Numbered from the stretch's first letter, positions 1-8,854 are shown. The stretch: DNA of 64,000 nucleotides from Pseudobacteriovorax sp. (GCA_013215145.1 JABSRP010000036.1:22874-86873); one strand, 5' to 3'. Notes: generated by a model not told the origin, from the sequence alone. A program made the numbers and translations.

Positions 1-1
1 T

Positions 2-691
2 AACCAAACACTTTGGGATATCAACCAGCTCAAGCTACCTATCGACTCTCCAATGGCTGACCGAGTTGGGGTTCAAAAGCTAGGTTTGGCGATGAATTCT
101 CTGGCTCAAGGTGTTCCGTTCTACCATATGGGTGTCGAGATCCTGCGTTCTAAGTCACTGAACCGCGACAGCTTTGATTCGGGAGATTGGTACAACCAAG
201 TCGATTTCACACTGGAAACTCATGTATGGAACCGAGGCCTACCAAGGGAAGATAAAGATGGCGACAACTGGCCTCTTTTCACCACCATACTAGAGGCGGT
301 ACCTAACGCACCGTCAAAGACTGATATGGAGAGCACCCGTGACTACTTCGAAAAGCTTTTGAGACTACGTTATTCCAGTCCATTGTTCCGTCTGCAGACG
401 GCTGCAGACGTGAGTCAAAGGCTTAAGTTCCTAAATACGGGAAGTAGCCAAACTCCTGGAGTTGTGATGATGTCTCTAAATGACAGTTGTGAGTTGGGAA
501 GTCTCGACGCCGCTGTTGATGAAATTCTCATCATCTTTAACGTAAACCCGAAAGCGATGACTTTAGATCTGCCAAAAGCGTACAGCCAGAACCCAGAGTT
601 CCCGGCAGCAAACTTGACGGCGACATCGGTAACGGTTGATGCGTTTAGTACGTCAGTTCTACAGATAAATCAATCTGGGAATTGTCAGTAG
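2..691 (+). CDS. Pullulanase-type alpha-1,6-glucosidase, C-terminal part
   Basis: The reading frame is already open at base 2, so the gene is cut by the window edge and only about 229 C-terminal residues are present. The first residues (NQTLWD, then KLPIDSP, RVGVQ and GVPFYHMGVEILRSKS) match the end of the GH13 barrel and the start of the C-terminal domain of bacterial pullulanases that debranch alpha-1,6 links in starch or glycogen. The following stretch (DSFDSGDWYNQVD, then an NRGLP segment) is also typical. The catalytic Asp/Glu residues lie upstream of the window and cannot be checked. No terminator is obvious in the 65 bases before the next gene. The family call is firm; substrate (pullulan, starch or glycogen) is not determined. 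Confidence 0.85.
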   Translation, partial: NQTLWDINQLKLPIDSPMADRVGVQKLGLAMNSLAQGVPFYHMGVEILRSKSLNRDSFDSGDWYNQVDFTLETHVWNRGLPREDKDGDNWPLFTTILEAVPNAPSKTDMESTRDYFEKLLRLRYSSPLFRLQTAADVSQRLKFLNTGSSQTPGVVMMSLNDSCELGSLDAAVDEILIIFNVNPKAMTLDLPKAYSQNPEFPAANLTATSVTVDAFSTSVLQINQSGNCQ

Positions 692-756
692 GCCCTAGAG
701 TCAATATAAGTTAAGCTTAGGGACAAAATTATTGACGTCGCACTTGGAGTCTATTT

Positions 757-1851
757 ATGAACGCAGGTTTACTTGTAACTTTACTGGTTGGTGGATTAGG
801 GATTGGAGGAACCGTCGGTTATGTCGTCGGAGTCGACAAAGGCAAAGCCCAAGGGATGGAAGTCGTTGGCAGCGGTACAGCTAGCCAGGGAGAATCTCCG
901 GGGTTGTTTATTGTTAATTCGAAGATCTATCGGCAGGATCAGCTCGATTCAGAATTGCAAAACCGCCTATTCAGTGCTGACAAGGAAAGCTTTCATAAAA
1001 AGGAGAGTATGCTCAAGGAATACTCTCTAAGACTTGCACTTGCGGCAGACAAAGGTATGGCAGGCAAAGAGCTGCCGCCTTTGGAAGAGCTTCTGCCCAA
1101 GGCTACTGTAACAGATAAGCAAATGAAGGAGTTTTTCGAACAGAACAAAAGTCGTTTGCCACCTGACGCAAAGTTCGAAGACTTCAAACCGCGTCTTGAG
1201 CAATTTCTGATGCGCCAAGAACAGGCCAAGGTCTTCCAGGACACCTATGACAAGTATGCCTCTGACGGAAAGATCAAGCTCTTGGTGAAGCACCCCGTAG
1301 CACCAATAGTGTCGATTCCGACAGATCGATTCCCTCAAATGGGTAACGCAAAGGCTGCCAATGTACTGGTCGAGGTTTCAGATTACTTATGCCCACATTG
1401 CCAGCAGACCTACACTCAGGTCAAAGGAGCTCTTAAGGAGCTCGGCGATAGTGTTAAGCTGATTCAGGTAAACTTCAGTCTGCGACCGTCAAAGCTTAGC
1501 GGAAGTATTATCGAAGGCGCTTACTGTGCCTCTCAGCAGGGCAACGATCAGTTTTGGAAGTATCATGAAGTCGCTTTCCAGCCCAAATGGGGAAGCATGA
1601 ACGATGCTGCGGACCTAGAAAAACCTAAGGAGATCGCAAAAGAAGCTGGAATCGACGTGGCTAAGATGGAAGCTTGCTTGAAAGAGCCAGCTGCAAAAGC
1701 CTTTGTCAAAGAAACCAGTGAAATAGCAAGCTCCCTCGGGGTAACAGGAACGCCTACGTTTTTCCTAAACAATCGTAGACTCGCATTGGGCCACGGCAAG
1801 GACTTCCTAACCTCAGTCAAAGAGGAAATTGCTAACAAAAACACTAATTAA
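757..1851 (+). CDS. DsbA-like thioredoxin-fold protein, membrane-anchored
   Basis: The 364-residue protein starts with one hydrophobic segment (about residues 3-24) that should act as a signal anchor. A charged helical region follows (about 45-175) that resembles the N-terminal part of periplasmic foldases. A DsbA/thioredoxin_4 domain occupies about 185-360. The redox motif CPHC is at residues 212-215 and a cis-Pro loop (VTGTPTFF) lies near the C-terminus, both as expected for a periplasmic disulfide oxidoreductase. A TTGGAG-like ribosome site precedes the ATG. A GC-rich hairpin follows the stop codon. The disulfide role is inferred from family; whether it oxidises, isomerises or serves one client protein is unknown. 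Confidence 0.8.
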   Translation: MNAGLLVTLLVGGLGIGGTVGYVVGVDKGKAQGMEVVGSGTASQGESPGLFIVNSKIYRQDQLDSELQNRLFSADKESFHKKESMLKEYSLRLALAADKGMAGKELPPLEELLPKATVTDKQMKEFFEQNKSRLPPDAKFEDFKPRLEQFLMRQEQAKVFQDTYDKYASDGKIKLLVKHPVAPIVSIPTDRFPQMGNAKAANVLVEVSDYLCPHCQQTYTQVKGALKELGDSVKLIQVNFSLRPSKLSGSIIEGAYCASQQGNDQFWKYHEVAFQPKWGSMNDAADLEKPKEIAKEAGIDVAKMEACLKEPAAKAFVKETSEIASSLGVTGTPTFFLNNRRLALGHGKDFLTSVKEEIANKNTN

Positions 1852-2191
1852 TAATTAAGGCACCGGCCCCCAAAACCTTTTAGGGGCCGGGCTCTGACCC
1901 ATCCGACTTGCTCCACACTATGCGCCTCGTGCGAATCCCCTTCTGATTCTAAGTTCCCATGGTCATTGAGATTTTTTCTACAACCCGAATAACCTATTGG
2001 GATCAATGCACTTTATACAAAAACCAGTACGAGATGGAATAGACTCTGCTATCTATCAAATTTTCCACAACTATTTAAAAAACCTCATGAAAGCAGCCTG
2101 GCGAACCGATGAAACTAGTGTTCTTAGAGGAGTGAGGAACAAAGCAAATTATCTTAATAGAGATAAGATAAAACCTCTAGGACGAGTGAGA
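1852..2191. other. Intergenic region, 340 bases
   Basis: Apart from the GC-rich hairpin near its left end, I see no gene or clear regulatory site. The frame of the next gene stays open upstream to about 1997 with a TTG and ATGs. That extension lacks a signal peptide at its start and looks like chance read-through, so this stretch is treated as the leader of the downstream gene. Confidence 0.4.
1863..1890 (+). terminator. GC-rich hairpin after the DsbA-like gene
   Basis: An 8-bp perfect stem (CCGGCCCC with GGGGCCGG) surrounds a 12-base loop that starts 12 bases after the stop codon. No run of T follows, so it is not a textbook Rho-independent terminator. It may act as a transcription pause or 3' end stabiliser. 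Confidence 0.5.
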
Positions 2192-3070
2192 ATGAATAAA
2201 TTTAAGAGAATCTTTGCAAGTCTATGTATTGCAGGTTCAATGGTACCGTCGGCTTTTGGAATTGATCTTTCCACCCAATGGCCGGAGCGAAGCCCCTACG
2301 CTCTCAGTGGATCTGAGTTTCTTCAATCGGTCGCGGGAATGTCCTATGAGGCAAGAGAGGCAGCCATAGTAAGAGAGATTCGTTCTGGAAACTTCCCTAG
2401 CCATCTTCGGATTTTGAAACCTATAAAAACGCATATGGACGGACCATCTGGAAAGGCTATTACCTTGACGACTTACGTCACAGCCGACTACCTAGCCATT
2501 GGTTCGGACAGTGACTTTGTAAGAATACCAATGAATCTATTAAGCGCTCAAACCATTGCAGAGCTCTTTCAAGCCCAATTACCTACTCGTAAGCTTGTGG
2601 ACGCCATCTATAAACAATCTAGTGTCAAAGTCAAACCAAGACCTATGAAACCTGGCAAGCAGATGACCTCGTCCCGGTACTATAATCAGCATAACAAAAC
2701 CGTCCAGAAGCAAATCGATCGGATTCAAGAGCTTCCCAATCAGTTGATTGCGGGACACAAAAAGGACATCGTTCTCTCAAGAAAACTCAGTAAAAAACCA
2801 CAGGCTATCGTCATCTATGGCTGGCATCGCAACGCCGAAAAACCCATTCAACCCCTAAGCTCAGTTCATGGGAAACACTATGCTGATTACAGTCATGGGA
2901 TAAGATTGGTAAGCGATTGGGCGGTTCTTGACATCGACGGTGAAAAAACTCAGGTGAGATACGATCAGATCCTTCAAAGCCAAGATCTGTGGCCCCTTGT
3001 GAGCGACGAGGGACGTTTTACTAAGGATCTGTTCCCGCAGTCATTACAAGGTCTCAAGAATCGTATCTAA
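2192..3070 (+). CDS. Secreted protein of unknown function, paralogue A
   Basis: I chose the ATG at 2192 because it starts a clear signal peptide (MNKFKRIF, a hydrophobic core, then SAFG) and has an AGGACGAG-like site upstream; the in-frame sequence before it has no export signal. The mature part (about 270 residues) is clearly similar along its length to the lipoprotein encoded at 7130-8023. Shared blocks are FVR(I/M)PMN, AGHKKDIV, IYGWHR, IQPLS and YADYSHG-RLV. The conserved His/Asp-rich blocks (GHKKD, YGWH, HG, DYSHG) could form an active or metal site, but I do not recognise the family. The pair flanks an operon for a phosphodiester-glycosidase-like protein and a UbiA prenyltransferase, which suggests an envelope role. 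Confidence 0.75.
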   Translation: MNKFKRIFASLCIAGSMVPSAFGIDLSTQWPERSPYALSGSEFLQSVAGMSYEAREAAIVREIRSGNFPSHLRILKPIKTHMDGPSGKAITLTTYVTADYLAIGSDSDFVRIPMNLLSAQTIAELFQAQLPTRKLVDAIYKQSSVKVKPRPMKPGKQMTSSRYYNQHNKTVQKQIDRIQELPNQLIAGHKKDIVLSRKLSKKPQAIVIYGWHRNAEKPIQPLSSVHGKHYADYSHGIRLVSDWAVLDIDGEKTQVRYDQILQSQDLWPLVSDEGRFTKDLFPQSLQGLKNRI

Positions 3071-3088
3071 TTTAGAAATGAATAGAAA

Positions 3089-3496
3089 TTAGCCGTGAAT
3101 CATCACGACAAATGTCAAATCCATACCAGCCAAGGGATGATTTAGGTCGACTAAAACCCGGCCTTCCTGAATCTCCCTTACCCAAACATGTTCAGGAGTC
3201 GCGTCGTCGCTTAACTGAGCCTCGAGCCGCATCCCTTCTACAAGGTCCAATCCAGAAAATTGTTCTTTCAGCACCCAAGTTACAAGAGATTCGTCTCGCT
3301 CGCCGTAAGCTTCTACCGCAGTTAATGGGATGGTTTGTTCCGTGTTTGAAGGAGAGGAGGAAAGTACGTCTTCTAATTTTTCAGGCAAGGCACCCTGCCC
3401 AAGTGTAATTGATGCCGTTTCTCCATCAGCAGTTTGATCCAAAAGAGTTCCATCGCTGCTGTAGACTTTAAAAGATAGTTGTACCGAGTTATTCAC
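3089..3496 (-). CDS. FKBP-type peptidyl-prolyl isomerase, SlyD-like
   Basis: The 135-residue protein has the SlyD/FkpA-like layout: an N-terminal strand (SVQLSFKVYSSDGTLLD), an acidic inserted flap, and the diagnostic C-terminal block VLVDLNHPLAG followed by the last beta strand. It should catalyse proline cis-trans isomerisation and act as a cytoplasmic chaperone, as it has no signal peptide. The His-rich metal-binding tail of E. coli SlyD is absent. I prefer the GTG at 3496 because a near-perfect AAGGAGGT site sits just upstream; an in-frame ATG ten codons earlier has no comparable site. It converges with the preceding gene, 18 bases apart. Confidence 0.85.
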   Translation of the reverse strand: MNNSVQLSFKVYSSDGTLLDQTADGETASITLGQGALPEKLEDVLSSSPSNTEQTIPLTAVEAYGERDESLVTWVLKEQFSGLDLVEGMRLEAQLSDDATPEHVWVREIQEGRVLVDLNHPLAGMDLTFVVMIHG

Positions 3497-3520
3497 GAGA
3501 CCTCCTTTAGACCTTAGCAA

Positions 3521-3563
3521 GCCCATCCAAAAACTTGCAAAAGCTGCTTACCATAGGATGGGC
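3521..3563. repeat. 8-bp inverted repeat between slyD-like and ubiA-like genes
   Basis: GCCCATCC at 3521-3528 is mirrored by GGATGGGC at 3556-3563, with 27 bases between. It lies after the stop codon of the HAD-UbiA gene and in the 5' leader of the FKBP gene (both on the minus strand). It could form a long-looped hairpin acting as terminator or attenuator; there is no strong T-run. Confidence 0.4.
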
Positions 3564-3572
3564 AAGCCGTCA

Positions 3573-5027
3573 CTAAGGAAGTCTATGGCCAACCAGCCAT
3601 AGCACAAATATCACGAGAAAGATCCCATAACTAATGCGGTCTTTCATAGCAAAAATCAAAGGATCAGAGGGCATTAGACCTCGGTAAGCAATCAGCCAAA
3701 CCCGCGAGATCCAATAAACCAAAAAGGGAACGATAGCCCAAAGTAGTTGCGGGTTATGAGTCACTATGTGAGGTTGCGGCGTATTCAAATATAAGGCTAA
3801 AACCAAAACAGAGATGTACCCACTACCCACACCAAAAGATACTAGCAGCGGAAGATCGTCTACGAGATAACCACGCCTTATATTCTGATTTTTGTTGCGC
3901 TTTTTGAGTGAAATCAACTCAGAGCAACGTTTGATCAGGGCCAAACTCAAGAAGAAGAATATAGAAAAGACCAAAAACCATTCAGACAGGACGATTCCGG
4001 CAGCTACCGAGCCCGCAAAAACTCTCCAGGAATATAACGAGGCCAAAATCATGATATCTGCAATAGCGAGTTGCTTGAGCCGCAAAGAATAAGCTGTAGT
4101 AAGAGCAACATAGCTTACGATGATGGAAAAGAACTGCCACGACAGTAACCCGGCTAGTATCAGTCCCGAACCGAGCAAACCTGGAAAAAGTACCACCCCC
4201 CAAATCAGTGAAAGGCCGCCGCTAGCGAAGGGTCGAAAGCGATTCTCTGGATGTAGTCTATCCGAATCCAAGTCTAATAGATCGTTGACGATATATACCG
4301 AAGACGAAACCAAGGAAAACGCCGCAAAAGCGTGAAGGCACTCTAGCCATACATCGATGTTAAAATACTGATGGGAAAGGATCATGGGACAAAAAATCAA
4401 AATATTTTTAGCCCATTGATGGACACGGATCTGTTTTGCCAGTAGCGAAATGAGACTTTTTTTAGGCGACATCACGGCAGCAACATCGGCTATTCGTCTG
4501 GCCTTAGCCTGCAAAGACAATGAGCAATTCGCTAAAAATGATCTTTGAGAATGGCGCCAGACCACAAGATCCACTTTGGAATTACCAACATAATCGAAGC
4601 CTTTATCTCCGTATTTTTTCACCAGTAGATCAGCTTTTGCCTGCCCCTTCAAATTGCAATGTTCATCAGTCGCCAATACCTCGGAGAAAACGCCGAGAAA
4701 ATCGGCTATCTTTTCTGCCACTGGATAAGGGCTAGCTGTCGCCAATACGATTGGACGTCCAGCCTCTTTTTCTTCGGCTATCAGATCAAGGACTGACTGA
4801 TTGTACGGCAGCTTAGAGACATCGAATTTGCGAGTATGCATGATAACCTGAAATTTGAAGGAAATGACTCCTTGACTCAACCAGATCGGCAGCATAAAGA
4901 GATATAAAATATTTTCCTGCAGCAAACACCGGATCGCTTCCAAAAGGGTATCCGATCTTACCAGCGTACCATCAAGGTCGACACAAAGTGGGTGTCTATT
5001 GGGGGATTTCACGACCTTTAGAGTCAA
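3573..5027 (-). CDS. HAD-UbiA fusion; decaprenyl-phosphate phosphoribosyltransferase-like
   Basis: The 484-residue protein has a HAD phosphatase-like domain at about 10-180 (DLDGTLVRSD at 17-26, ATAS motif near 96, and a GNSKVD segment near 148) fused to a UbiA-type polytopic prenyltransferase at about 195-484. The UbiA domain carries NDLLDLDSDR with N248, D249, D252 and D256, followed by LHPENRFRP. This is very like the motif of the mycobacterial decaprenyl-phosphate phosphoribosyltransferase (Rv3806c type), which joins phosphoribose to a polyprenyl phosphate; the HAD half could remove the 5-phosphate. The ATG overlaps the stop of the upstream gene (ATGA), so translation is probably coupled. 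Family assignment is firm; the sugar donor and lipid are inferred. Confidence 0.8.
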   Translation of the reverse strand: MTLKVVKSPNRHPLCVDLDGTLVRSDTLLEAIRCLLQENILYLFMLPIWLSQGVISFKFQVIMHTRKFDVSKLPYNQSVLDLIAEEKEAGRPIVLATASPYPVAEKIADFLGVFSEVLATDEHCNLKGQAKADLLVKKYGDKGFDYVGNSKVDLVVWRHSQRSFLANCSLSLQAKARRIADVAAVMSPKKSLISLLAKQIRVHQWAKNILIFCPMILSHQYFNIDVWLECLHAFAAFSLVSSSVYIVNDLLDLDSDRLHPENRFRPFASGGLSLIWGVVLFPGLLGSGLILAGLLSWQFFSIIVSYVALTTAYSLRLKQLAIADIMILASLYSWRVFAGSVAAGIVLSEWFLVFSIFFFLSLALIKRCSELISLKKRNKNQNIRRGYLVDDLPLLVSFGVGSGYISVLVLALYLNTPQPHIVTHNPQLLWAIVPFLVYWISRVWLIAYRGLMPSDPLIFAMKDRISYGIFLVIFVLWLVGHRLP

Positions 5028-6907
5028 GGCTTATCCCCTTTTTCCGTTAAATAAAAGAAGTCTCGATTGTCTGGATAACCGATGAATCGGGGTACATTAC
5101 CTTTGAATCTCTCATCAAGGACTTTCATACCTTTTATCAACTGACTAGGGACAGGCCCCTTACCTTTTTCGTGGGAGTAGGTGGCAAGATACGTATGCTC
5201 AAGGGCATTCATATCTAAATGCATCCCATACCGGCAACCATATCCTTGGAAAACACGAGCCATCGCAGTGGGTGTGACACTGGAAAAATATCCGTAAACC
5301 AGAAACTGCTTACCATCGTGATCCTTAATACAAGCCCCCGCACGAAGAGTCCGAAACGCCCTATCCTGGGATCCTGACCAGTTTCCTAATGTCCAGTTAC
5401 TAACGAAGGCTCCTGGTTTCGATTTATTCAGAACAGGATCGTAATCGATGATGGGAACACCGTTTTGCCGTGCGTACTTAAAATCGGCAACGGTATCATC
5501 ATCTTCCTTTCGCCAAGTTTTCATGTCTACCTTGCCAGATTTATCCACTACGATTGTGGCAAGCCCAGGTTGAAGCTTACTCATGACCACACCGTTCTCG
5601 ATAAATCCGTAATGCGAGCCACTATTGACTTTGGCGAGCTTACCCCATTTAAAGGCCCCATGACTGCGCTTAAACCCAGCCGTAAACGTTGCTACCACCG
5701 ACTGTGCGTGATGAGGTGAGATTAACCCTGTCCCTGCTAGAGGTGCGTAATTAGCAAATCCATCTGGACCGGGAATTCCGGCTTCGCGGTCCTGTTTGCG
5801 AACCCGAGCCGACCAATCGGCTCTAGGGTGCTCGGTACCCAAGGCAAAGTGCATTTCATATTGACTTAAATCGAAGGCTACCAAGTAGCTCGTAGCCTTT
5901 GCTTCGACCTTTTCCAAAGACTTAACGTAATCTTTGTGGCTGGTAAGGATGTCTTCAGACAAGAGATTCGGCTTGATAATGGAAACAAAAGCGCCCTTGT
6001 GATGTTTTGTTTGATACCATTTGCCGTATACCATGGCATCTTTTGCGCCACCAATAAAATCTATCCCGAGCTCACCAGAAGTGGTTTTACTGCCTGCCGA
6101 TTTCTTGGCCACAGCAGCTGGAGAAGGAAATCCTTTGCGCAAAGCCCCCAACAGATCTGATTCTGAGCCCGACTGAGATTCTGAGTCTAGTAGAAACGCA
6201 TCTTTGTAAATGGTATTTTTCACGATTTCAGTAAGAGTCTCCCCTCCCCAAACGTTGTCTCTTAAAAACTCAACCACCCATTCCTTTGTCGTTCGATAGC
6301 CTTCGATCTTATTGCGCATATACACCAGCCCGTTGCATAGTTCGTAATAAGGCTTCTTTGTATATTTTGCGAGTTTGATCTCGGCACCATCTTGAGCCCA
6401 CAAATCACAGCGGCGCGCGGGTTTACTAGATTTTATGACGATTCCGGTATAGTAGGACTCATCCAAACCCAGCCTGTTCGTCTCAGGATAAATATTTTCC
6501 AAATGGAACCATTCGGTTTTTTTCTTGTGAGGCCAGACAACCTTAAGCAGATACCAGACGTTTATCTTTGGATTCAGGTTGATAAGCTCAACCTCCCCCT
6601 GCACATTTCCTCCTGCCTTGAACATCATGGTGTAAGATGTTTTTTCCGTCTGTATATCGACGACTGATTGAGGCCTCGTGGTTTCAGAGGGTTTGTTTTC
6701 TGGAACGATGGTTTCAGCAGTATCCGAGTCTGGACTCGGTCCGATAGTATCCTCTTTGCTCAGAGCGTCTACTTTTTGCTTTGTAACCACGTCGCCCACA
6801 ATAGCTTTCGGCGACTTGGTTTCCGCATCTTTTGCCAAACTGCAGGGGTGGAACCAGACCGTCACTAGACTCATCCCAACCCATTTACATCTACTCAAAT
6901 ATTTCAA
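5024..6907 (-). CDS. Secreted phosphodiester glycosidase-like (NAGPA domain) protein
   Basis: The 627-residue protein starts at a TTG with a GAGGA site 8 bases upstream and a signal-peptide-like N-terminus; an ATG at residue 12 is an alternative. After a Ser/Thr/Pro-rich linker and an unassigned beta-rich domain (about 90-330), the C-terminal part (about 340-620) resembles the phosphodiester glycosidase/NAGPA (DUF2233-like) fold. Supporting blocks are TFTAGF, GFIENG, GAFVSNWTLGNW, and the GCRYGMHLDMNALEHTY motif near the end. Members cleave or remodel phosphodiester-linked sugars on the cell surface. It forms an operon with the HAD-UbiA gene, suggesting a lipid-linked or phosphosugar envelope polymer. 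The exact substrate cannot be read from the sequence. Confidence 0.65.
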   Translation of the reverse strand: MKYLSRCKWVGMSLVTVWFHPCSLAKDAETKSPKAIVGDVVTKQKVDALSKEDTIGPSPDSDTAETIVPENKPSETTRPQSVVDIQTEKTSYTMMFKAGGNVQGEVELINLNPKINVWYLLKVVWPHKKKTEWFHLENIYPETNRLGLDESYYTGIVIKSSKPARRCDLWAQDGAEIKLAKYTKKPYYELCNGLVYMRNKIEGYRTTKEWVVEFLRDNVWGGETLTEIVKNTIYKDAFLLDSESQSGSESDLLGALRKGFPSPAAVAKKSAGSKTTSGELGIDFIGGAKDAMVYGKWYQTKHHKGAFVSIIKPNLLSEDILTSHKDYVKSLEKVEAKATSYLVAFDLSQYEMHFALGTEHPRADWSARVRKQDREAGIPGPDGFANYAPLAGTGLISPHHAQSVVATFTAGFKRSHGAFKWGKLAKVNSGSHYGFIENGVVMSKLQPGLATIVVDKSGKVDMKTWRKEDDDTVADFKYARQNGVPIIDYDPVLNKSKPGAFVSNWTLGNWSGSQDRAFRTLRAGACIKDHDGKQFLVYGYFSSVTPTAMARVFQGYGCRYGMHLDMNALEHTYLATYSHEKGKGPVPSQLIKGMKVLDERFKGNVPRFIGYPDNRDFFYLTEKGDKP

Positions 6908-7129
6908 CTGTGCAATCCTCTTGGGTCTATGCTCCTACAACTTACTGAGAAGACCCATGTAATTTGCCCGCCTTCGTCCTTGAAAGATGGTATCGTGTGA
7001 AATTGGCAAGTGCTTTAGAAAAACTTATCAATTATCGCTACATAACAACGTAACAGTGCAAACGTACCCAAGATTTTTTTCGGAAAATTCTTTAAACTAA
7101 GATTATGGATTGTATACGGAAGCTTAACG

Positions 7130-8023
7130 ATGCCGATAAAACATTGGGTAGCCAGATTTGGGCTTTTATTGATAGTTCTCAGCACGGGCTGTAGCACCAC
7201 CCAGAATCAACGTCAGGTGTTTGAAGCTGCACCAGGCATACCCAAACGCTATGGGTTCGCAGCTAAGGGAACTGAATTCCTAAAGCGCATCATTCGATTT
7301 AACGAGTATGATCGGGAAAGGGCCATTCTTAAGGAGGCTAGGCGCGGAAATATCCCTAATTTCTTAAGAAGCTTCAAACCAATCGTGATTCAGCACACTC
7401 TCAAAACAGGAATTCAAGTCAAAGCAGTGGTTTGGGTGATGCCAGATTACTTATCCATTGGCAGCGATAAAGACTTTGTTCGTATGCCCATGAACCCTGT
7501 CACCGCTCAGTGGATCGCAGACCACTTCGGCTGCGTTCTTCCTACAGTAAAATTGGTGGATCAAATCTACGCTCAGGCAGATTTAAAGCTGACGCCGATT
7601 CCTTTCAAGCCATCCTCCCGGATGGTGACGACCCATGAATTTCAACGGCATCACTTGACGATCCAAAGACAGCTGGGATCTTGGTCGAAAAAAAACCTAG
7701 TTGCGGGCCATAAGAAGGACATAGTGATAACCAACCGCCTTTCTCGCAAACGGGGAAAGGTCGCCATTTACGGCTGGCATAGACCCAACGGTAAAGCCAT
7801 CCAACCCTTGAGCACCATTCACGGAAACTATTACGCCGACTACAGCCATGGACTGAGACTAGTGGCAGGAATGATGCTGGTGAACAACGTGTTTCTTCCT
7901 GTCGCAGAAGTACTTCAAGATCCTAACTTAGCTCCTATCATCAGTTATGAAGGCGCCCTAAAATCAACACGTTATGCTACCGAGGGAGCCATCAAACGAA
8001 AATTCTGGGCACCCGAGCGATGA
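7130..8023 (+). CDS. Lipoprotein of unknown function, paralogue B
   Basis: The 297-residue product starts with a lipoprotein signal peptide ending in LSTGC, so it should be lipid-anchored in the envelope. The rest aligns with the secreted protein at 2192-3070 over most of its length, sharing FVRMPMN, KLVDQIYAQ, AGHKKDIV, IYGWHR, IQPLS and YADYSHGLRLV. The two copies differ mainly in anchoring (lipoprotein here, cleaved signal there) and at the C-terminus. It is divergent from the phosphodiester-glycosidase-like gene, with 222 bases of shared upstream region. I do not recognise the family; the conserved His and Asp residues would be first candidates for catalysis or metal binding. Confidence 0.75.
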   Translation: MPIKHWVARFGLLLIVLSTGCSTTQNQRQVFEAAPGIPKRYGFAAKGTEFLKRIIRFNEYDRERAILKEARRGNIPNFLRSFKPIVIQHTLKTGIQVKAVVWVMPDYLSIGSDKDFVRMPMNPVTAQWIADHFGCVLPTVKLVDQIYAQADLKLTPIPFKPSSRMVTTHEFQRHHLTIQRQLGSWSKKNLVAGHKKDIVITNRLSRKRGKVAIYGWHRPNGKAIQPLSTIHGNYYADYSHGLRLVAGMMLVNNVFLPVAEVLQDPNLAPIISYEGALKSTRYATEGAIKRKFWAPER

Positions 8024-8088
8024 GCTAAGAAATTTTTTCTTTCATTCCTCCGACATTCGCGGTATTTTCCGAGAATAAGGAGGCTATT

Positions 8089-8382
8089 ATGACTGACAGA
8101 ATCGATACCCGCGACGAAAAAGTATATACGGTTACCTGGCCAGATATCGCCCGAGAGTTTGCCTATAATCGCCTTTGTTTTGTTAGTTCGCAAGTGGAGC
8201 TTAGCGAGGTCGCTGATGCTATGGCAGATGATGACGCCCCCAAAATAAGGCGCCTGATGCAAGATGACCATTTCCGGCTCAGTAACGACGAAGATGCAGC
8301 AAAGTGGTCTCAGAACCCAGAAATGACCTTCAATTTGATGATTGTCAGCCCATTTGTCCTCGTTCAGCCGCAAGAGCACTGA
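8089..8382 (+). CDS. DUF2288 family protein
   Basis: This 97-residue cytoplasmic protein matches the DUF2288 pattern along its full length: an N-terminal TWPDIAREFA segment, a VADAMADDDAPKI helix, LSNDEDAAKW, and the ending VSPFVLVQP. The function of the family is unknown. An AAGGAGG ribosome site lies 7 bases before the ATG. It converges with the YcgN-like gene 28 bases downstream. Confidence 0.85.
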   Translation: MTDRIDTRDEKVYTVTWPDIAREFAYNRLCFVSSQVELSEVADAMADDDAPKIRRLMQDDHFRLSNDEDAAKWSQNPEMTFNLMIVSPFVLVQPQEH

Positions 8383-8410
8383 AACCCGGTAAAGAGTCTC
8401 ACCGTCCGAT

Positions 8411-8854
8411 TCACTCAATCCAATCAATAATATGATCTTCCAGGTCTTTAACATGTCTTTCATCAACGCAACGGCCTCTCACGGATTGTCCGGCGTTGTG
8501 AATACTCTGCCGACTGCCCGTTTTTAAGTGATGCCAGGAAGGAAGATCTTTACCTTCTGCCAAGAGCCTATAGGAACATGTAGATGGTAACCAAGGTAAG
8601 CGTCTGACTTTTTTTGGCGTCAATATCTGGCAGTCAGGAACAAAGCGCTTACGATTTTTGTAAGACTGGCAGCGGCATTTTTTAAGATCAAGGAGCTTAC
8701 ATGCCACGTCTGTGAAGAAAAGCTCTCCAGTATCGTAATCTTCAACCTTGTTTAGGCAGCATTTGCCACAGCCATCACAGAGGTTTTCCCACTCTTCGTC
8801 ACTCATCTGTTCCAGGGATTTTTGTTTCCAGTACTCGTCAATCATAAATTCCAT
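8411..8854 (-). CDS. YcgN/UPF0260 family cysteine-cluster protein
   Basis: The protein closely follows E. coli YcgN: a W-K-SLEQMSDEEWENLC opening, a CDGCGKCC cluster, FFTDVACKLLD, C-C-Y spacing in the next helix, CQILTP, LPSTCSYRLLAEGKDLP-WH, and an ending with DHIIDWIE. The conserved cysteines suggest metal or Fe-S binding, but the family has no established function. I prefer the ATG at 8854, which has a GGTGAAA-like site; ATGs at 8875 and 8845 are possible. The E. coli start aligns closest to these inner starts. Confidence 0.85.
   Translation of the reverse strand: MEFMIDEYWKQKSLEQMSDEEWENLCDGCGKCCLNKVEDYDTGELFFTDVACKLLDLKKCRCQSYKNRKRFVPDCQILTPKKVRRLPWLPSTCSYRLLAEGKDLPSWHHLKTGSRQSIHNAGQSVRGRCVDERHVKDLEDHIIDWIE

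Noticed and set aside
1997..2191. N-terminal extension of the 2192 protein
   Set aside because: The extension would bury the signal peptide 65 residues inside the protein.
7972..8466. 164-codon minus-strand frame
   Set aside because: It covers the DUF2288 gene and parts of its neighbours in antisense, and its sequence has no protein-like pattern.
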